Assembly: GCA_023079485.1 (NCBI GenBank)
Contig: CM041083.1
Span: forward strand, 155,266,552 to 155,330,551
Origin: Archilochus colubris
Lineage: Eukaryota > Chordata > Aves > Apodiformes > Trochilidae
Direction of reading: 5' to 3'
Length of the DNA: 64,000 nt
The notes beneath the pieces were generated by a model. It searched no databases, had not been told where the DNA came from, and saw only the letters and a list, made by a program, of their open reading frames with translations. The position numbers were made by a program, and so were the translations under genes. Numbering within the stretch: the first letter of the stretch is position 1; every line of letters starts with the position of its first letter. Positions 59,336 to 64,000 of the stretch are shown here, one piece after another.

Positions 59336-61748
59336 TTTAGTTTTGTTCCATATCGACTTATAATGTGAGACAGTCCAGTTTAGGCAACTATTTTGTAACT
59401 TCTTTCATTAGACTGTGATCATAAACTACTTCTATAAGCTTCAGAAGCTCGTATATTTAACTTCTGCTTTTCTAAGTTGCATCTGTGTTAAAAATGTATA
59501 TCTTCTGGGATTCTTTGTGTATCTCCAGCCATTTCTTGCTTTTCTTGTTTGTCACATCTATTAAAGTATGTTTAGTCATGCTTAAGAGTAAAAGCAATAA
59601 AAAGCATAGAAAAGAGTGTTCATGAAATCAGATAACTTTCAGAGACACTTAAAATTCTCATTAATAGATATCTATATATTTGGATATATACATCATTTAC
59701 AAACTTCTGCATATCACATGTCCACACATTCAGAAAGTTGCAAAAAACCCCATTGCTATCCAACAATGAACCAGAGAGTTTTTTATTTTAGTTTTTTTTT
59801 GAAAAGTGTCAGAAATCATTGCCTATTTCTTCATTTTAGCATAGCGCTGAAGATAAATTCTTAGCAAATTAGAGCTTTTTCATGTAACAGGAAATGAGTG
59901 TCCAGACTGACAACTTGTATGCCAAGTCTTTTATGCAATTTCAGATGGTAATTTTATTAATAATGCCTGAGGATAGCAGCTTTTGACAGAAATTAGGGAA
60001 GCACCTGAGTTCTGGAGCTGCTGACTCCATTCTAAAATCCCAGTGTATCTGGCTGTAACAGTAATTCAAAGTGACCTCTGCTGCTTTGTAGGACAGTTGC
60101 TAAGGTGACTTGTTCCTTGCAAGAATTTCTTTCTGGCTTTTTGTAGAAGAAAAGTTATTCTTCAACTGTTTTAGTGATTCAGCCTTTTATGGGATCAGAA
60201 AGGTTAAGTCCTTTATGTTCTTCCCCTTGAATTTTGTGAGATTTCTACCAAGTCCCGTAGAAAGAGAGAGGGAGAGGGATTTGCAGGTGACAGGTCATAA
60301 TAACAGTCATTATTTAGACATTTTCACCTTAGGAAGAAGAGACCAAGATGAAAAAATTTTGTTTATGCCTAATTATACCTCAGTTCTGATAGCGTTCCAT
60401 AGCTGTTTCAAAATGTACATGTAGAGTACTATTAAATTACCTGTTAATTCAATTCTCTGAGACTGTAATAAAAATCTATTATCTCATGGTTTTTAATATA
60501 TTCTATGTGTATGTTATTTACTTTTAGTGAACATGAAGAAATGCCTCACACCTGCAAAACTTATTTTAAAAAATGTCAGCCGTGGGTTTTGCGTTTGGTA
60601 AATGAATAAGGCATTTCCACTGTTTACAGTGTCTTCCATAGTAACTTCTTTAAGGATGAAGTGCTACAGTATATATTCTCTGGAGGAAATACTGAGTTTT
60701 AGTATGTAGTAGCATAAGTACATCACTTTTACTTGGCTGTATTCTGCTGTACATTAGCTTGCTTTTATGCTTCCAAAGTGATACATTATCTCTTCAGAGA
60801 GCTTTTTTTGAATAGCAGTACCCTAGCTCTAGCATCTGATTCTTGGAGCACCAAAATATAGTTCTGTTGGAGCACTGGGAAATTATAAACAGTTTTGTAA
60901 TCACTCATTCTTTGGGGTACTCTGTCCTTTATCTATGAGCAAAAGCCGCCCCCCCCAAAAACCCTTCTGTTGTCACATATCTTCTATATTGCACTAAGAG
61001 CGCAGGGAATGATATCTATTGTTCTACTTCCAGGATTTTCTCAGGAGAGTTAATCCCCCAAAGACTCATCCCACCATATCCCAGAAAATTATTGTTTTGT
61101 TGCTAATTCCTAGAAGATGGTCAACATGTTACCGCAACAGTTATTTCAATTTGCAAGCATATTTCCAAGTTTATAACATTCTTCTTTACTTCCTTAATTT
61201 TTTTTCCATCCTTTTGTTTCAGATTTATCCTCCTTTGTGCTCTTCATGTTATTTCTTTCATGCTATCCTCTTATGCCCTACCAAAAAGAATTATTTTTCT
61301 ACGACAATGAATTTTTGAAAAGAACAGGAAATAAGCACTAATATCTAATCTGAGGATTAAAAAAAACTATAATTCAGAGCAGTGCTGGAGATCATGAGTT
61401 CAAAAAAAACAGAATGCAGAAGAATGGGTTCTGGCTGAGATGTGTTTGGAAACCTCTGGGGTCTACTTATTAGTTTAAGTAAACAGTTCTGCTTGTATAG
61501 TGTGTTTGTTGTTTTGTTTCTCAAATAAAACAAACCAAACACTTTAAGTTCAATTTTTTTCAACTTTAAAAAAAATCCCAAGTGTTTGTAGATCTCTTTA
61601 TTTATCTGAATCTGTTGAGCAACAAGATCTTATGCAGATTGTTGCTCTAGATAGATATAATCTAGAAATATGAAAACTGTGAGATTTTCAAAGATGATGA
61701 ACTAGGAAGTACTGCCCACAGAAATATCTGGACACTAAGTCTTCATTA
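59336..61748. other. Unique non-coding sequence
   Basis: No gene or repeat family is recognised. A block at about 59930-60110 is free of simple sequence and could be conserved non-coding DNA, untested. A GAGAGAGAGGGAGAGGG patch lies near 60262-60278 and a C8 run at about 60951-60957. Confidence 0.45.
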
Positions 61749-61830
61749 CCATAGAGTCTAGGAATGACTGAGGTTGGAAGGGACCTCTGAAGATCATCTA
61801 GTCCAGCCCCCCAGCACAAGAAGGGTGACG
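61749..61830 (-). mobile_element. CR1 LINE 3' tail (antisense)
   Basis: CCATAGAGTCTAGGAATGAC, TGAGGTTGGAAGGGACCTCT and GAAGATCATCTAGTCCAGCC are the antisense end of a CR1. Only about 80 bp remain. Confidence 0.92.
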
Positions 61831-64000
61831 TATTTCACATTTCACATTTTAAAAAAACCAAAATATAAGAAGAATGCCACGATTCTATTGGTAATTTACT
61901 TTGTTAATGTTTAGAATATCTATGCTTCAGACTGAAGTGATTGAAAATACAGAAATATTCCACGTTAGGCTTTTATGTCTGTGTATGTATGACCTTTGAA
62001 ATATATTATTATTTTTACTATTATGGTAGAGGAATTTCTGAGCTATCTTTTTTGTGTAACTCTTCCATTTAATTCCAGCCTGTTTCCATCTGCCAGTAGA
62101 ATGTGATTTCTGATGTTCCTTTCTTTTGTGAATCTCAGTTACATATTAATCCAGTTTCTGTCTGAGAGGTTGTTGTCTGATCTGCCAGGTAATACAATCA
62201 TTCAGTTTAAAAGCAATTACAAAATATTGGTCATTAGCTAGATAATTAATTATTGATTGTATCTATTAAAAGTTAAGAAACAACCTCTCTTAATTTAGGG
62301 AGTAAGTAAAAACATGTCATTATTTTGAATGCACAGTATTTAATAATTCCCTTAACATTTTTCATCTAAATTCTTTCTCAGAATCAGGGTGAAGGATGAG
62401 AGAAAAGGAAGATGCATGTAGGACTGGGTGAAGGAAATGGTTCAGTTACTATGGTGATAATGAGCATACCCAGGCAAAATGTCATCTAAGAAGGTGCTAC
62501 TGAATGACTGTGTAATGTGTAACTCGGCAAGTATAAATATCTTCACATTCTGGAAATAAAATGACAGATTTTTCAATGTCAAGCTCAGAGCTTGAAAGTA
62601 CTAAAGAAAATGTGGTGTTTTTCTCTTTCTTCAAAGTTTAGATGAGCTCCGTTTACTAACATCTGAGCCCTCACAATGTCAAAAGGTTATGACAAGCACC
62701 ATTGCATTTGGGCTGGCCTCTCTTCCTTTTGCTCCCTTTCCTCAGCTCTGTGTATTGTCCTGTTTGAGCACAGCACGTATAAACTTAGAAAAGAGCAAGA
62801 ACTGTGTATATGCCTTCACATACAACGGACTGCAATGAAGATCAGAAGACAGGGAAAGAGAATATGCCAGCAAAACAAACAACAACAACAAAAAAAAAAC
62901 CATAAAAATTATACTACAAAGAGGAGGTAAAAAGAGGAGTAAGTAGAATTTATGAAGCAGCTAAGAGAGATTCAAAAGGGTGCAGTAAAATAGACTACCA
63001 AAAACTCATTACTCAGGAAATATTAAATAAGGAAAATATTGAAAGAACAAACAAAAGGCTTAAGCAGCAGAAGCTTGACAAAGAAAATAAAAAATTAGCC
63101 TTGAAAGATGGCAAAGAGATACACAAAATGGGCGTTGATCCAAAGGATGAAGTAATTAGAAGATTCAGATACCTTTCTTGCTTATTTCTTGGTAGAGAGA
63201 AAAACAAGATGTTAAAAAGTCAAAGAGGAGTGAAGTCAAAGCAGATAAAGAGAGCAGGCACCGAGGGGCAATAAGGCAATTAGCAGATTGAATAGAAAGT
63301 CTGGGATAGACTTACAATCATATTTAAAGGGGGCAGTGGCAGGATTTTGTATCATCTTGGACACTGATGAGGGAAGAGTTGAAATAAAATTGAAACTGTA
63401 AGCTTGGGTAGCAAAACCACAGCCACTCACAGCAGTGAAGTGGGAACTGAATAGAGAATTTCAAAACTATCATAGAAAAGCTATTATTTTTAGCTTTCCA
63501 TTGTTTGAGCTTTTCAAATTCATTTTATTGGTGTAAACAAAATCTTTCTTGCTATACTAGGTAGATCTGCAGGTGGTTCATCCATCTAACATTGTAAGGT
63601 AACATTCACCATTTACGTAGAGCACTTATTTCAATTAAAGTACAAAAAATAATCAGTTATTTAATATAGGCAGTGGTCACAAAATTGTGTGTGGGGGGAG
63701 AATTTGGTTTATATATTAATTTACTTTTAATTTAGGTAATTTTCTACCTCACTTATTTTTCATATTTCTGAAGTAGAAATGTTTCAATGAATACATATAA
63801 AAATTATATTGTTCTAGAAAAATTAATTGCAATCTGTGGAATAAATAAAGCCATTCCTTCCAATCAAGTATAAAGGCTCCCCTGACATTTTAATAGAATA
63901 TTAATATTTAGTAAGGATTATTTCTCCCATTTAATTGGTTTGTTAATCACTATTAGCACTATGTTATGTCCTTGCCCAGCACAGATCATAACAAAAAAGG
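61831..64000. other. Unique non-coding sequence with a purine-rich open block
   Basis: No known gene or repeat is recognised. 62870-62900 is (CAA)n passing into poly(A). From 62906 to 63271 one plus-strand frame stays open for 122 codons, in purine-rich sequence coding for many lysines; no family is recognised. Confidence 0.45.

Noticed and set aside
1..64000. CRISPR array, bacterial operon, tRNA or rRNA genes
   Set aside because: No regularly spaced repeats, no ribosome-binding-site and gene arrays, no cloverleaf with A/B boxes and no rRNA motifs were seen. The repeat content is vertebrate.

Overview
This 64 kb window is AT-rich (roughly two-thirds A+T by eye), non-coding vertebrate DNA. 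Two signatures point to a bird, probably a neoavian. First, there are many 5'-truncated CR1 LINE copies, several with the avian 3' terminus ATTCTRTGA and recognisable ORF2 remnants. Second, there are several solitary LTRs of avian endogenous retroviruses, one of which (54434-55024) matches the long-known avian 'tggttttggctgggatagag' type. I cannot name the species or the neighbouring gene.

I found no protein-coding gene, exon, tRNA, rRNA, CRISPR array or operon. The open frames present are either pieces of CR1 ORF2, antisense shadows of repeats, or short frames expected by chance in AT-rich DNA. The window is best read as intergenic desert or the inside of a very long intron.

Layout. 1-2754: unique sequence. 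2755-5880: antisense CR1 ORF2 piece, then a sense CR1 3' end (4943-5489) that seems to sit inside an older LTR-like block. 7541-8050: antisense CR1. 10120-15157: LTR 5' fragment, solo LTR (13430-13950), microsatellites and a tail-to-tail CR1 pair (14951-15157). 15158-22192: unique. 22193-22845: the best-preserved solo LTR, with TATA box, poly(A) signal, near-matching 6-bp flanks and two YY1-like motifs. 22846-30324: mostly unique, with a 140-bp purine tract and a doubtful retroelement remnant. 30325-31215: rearranged CR1. 31216-42620: the longest stretch without identified repeats, perhaps holding conserved non-coding elements. 42621-45675: ancient CR1 tail, sense CR1, antisense CR1 with an opposite-strand patch. 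49110-50233: sense CR1 interrupted by an antisense CR1. 51240-55024: solo LTR, CR1 piece, second well-typed solo LTR. 57200-59335: sense CR1 and antisense CR1 separated by a palindrome-rich spacer. 61749-61830: CR1 tail. 61831-64000: unique, with a 122-codon purine-rich open frame of unknown meaning.

Nothing here works together as a pathway. The interest lies in the record of repeat insertion, nesting and template-switch-like rearrangement, and in the regulatory motifs carried by the LTRs. I did not find convincing evidence of a new biological system.
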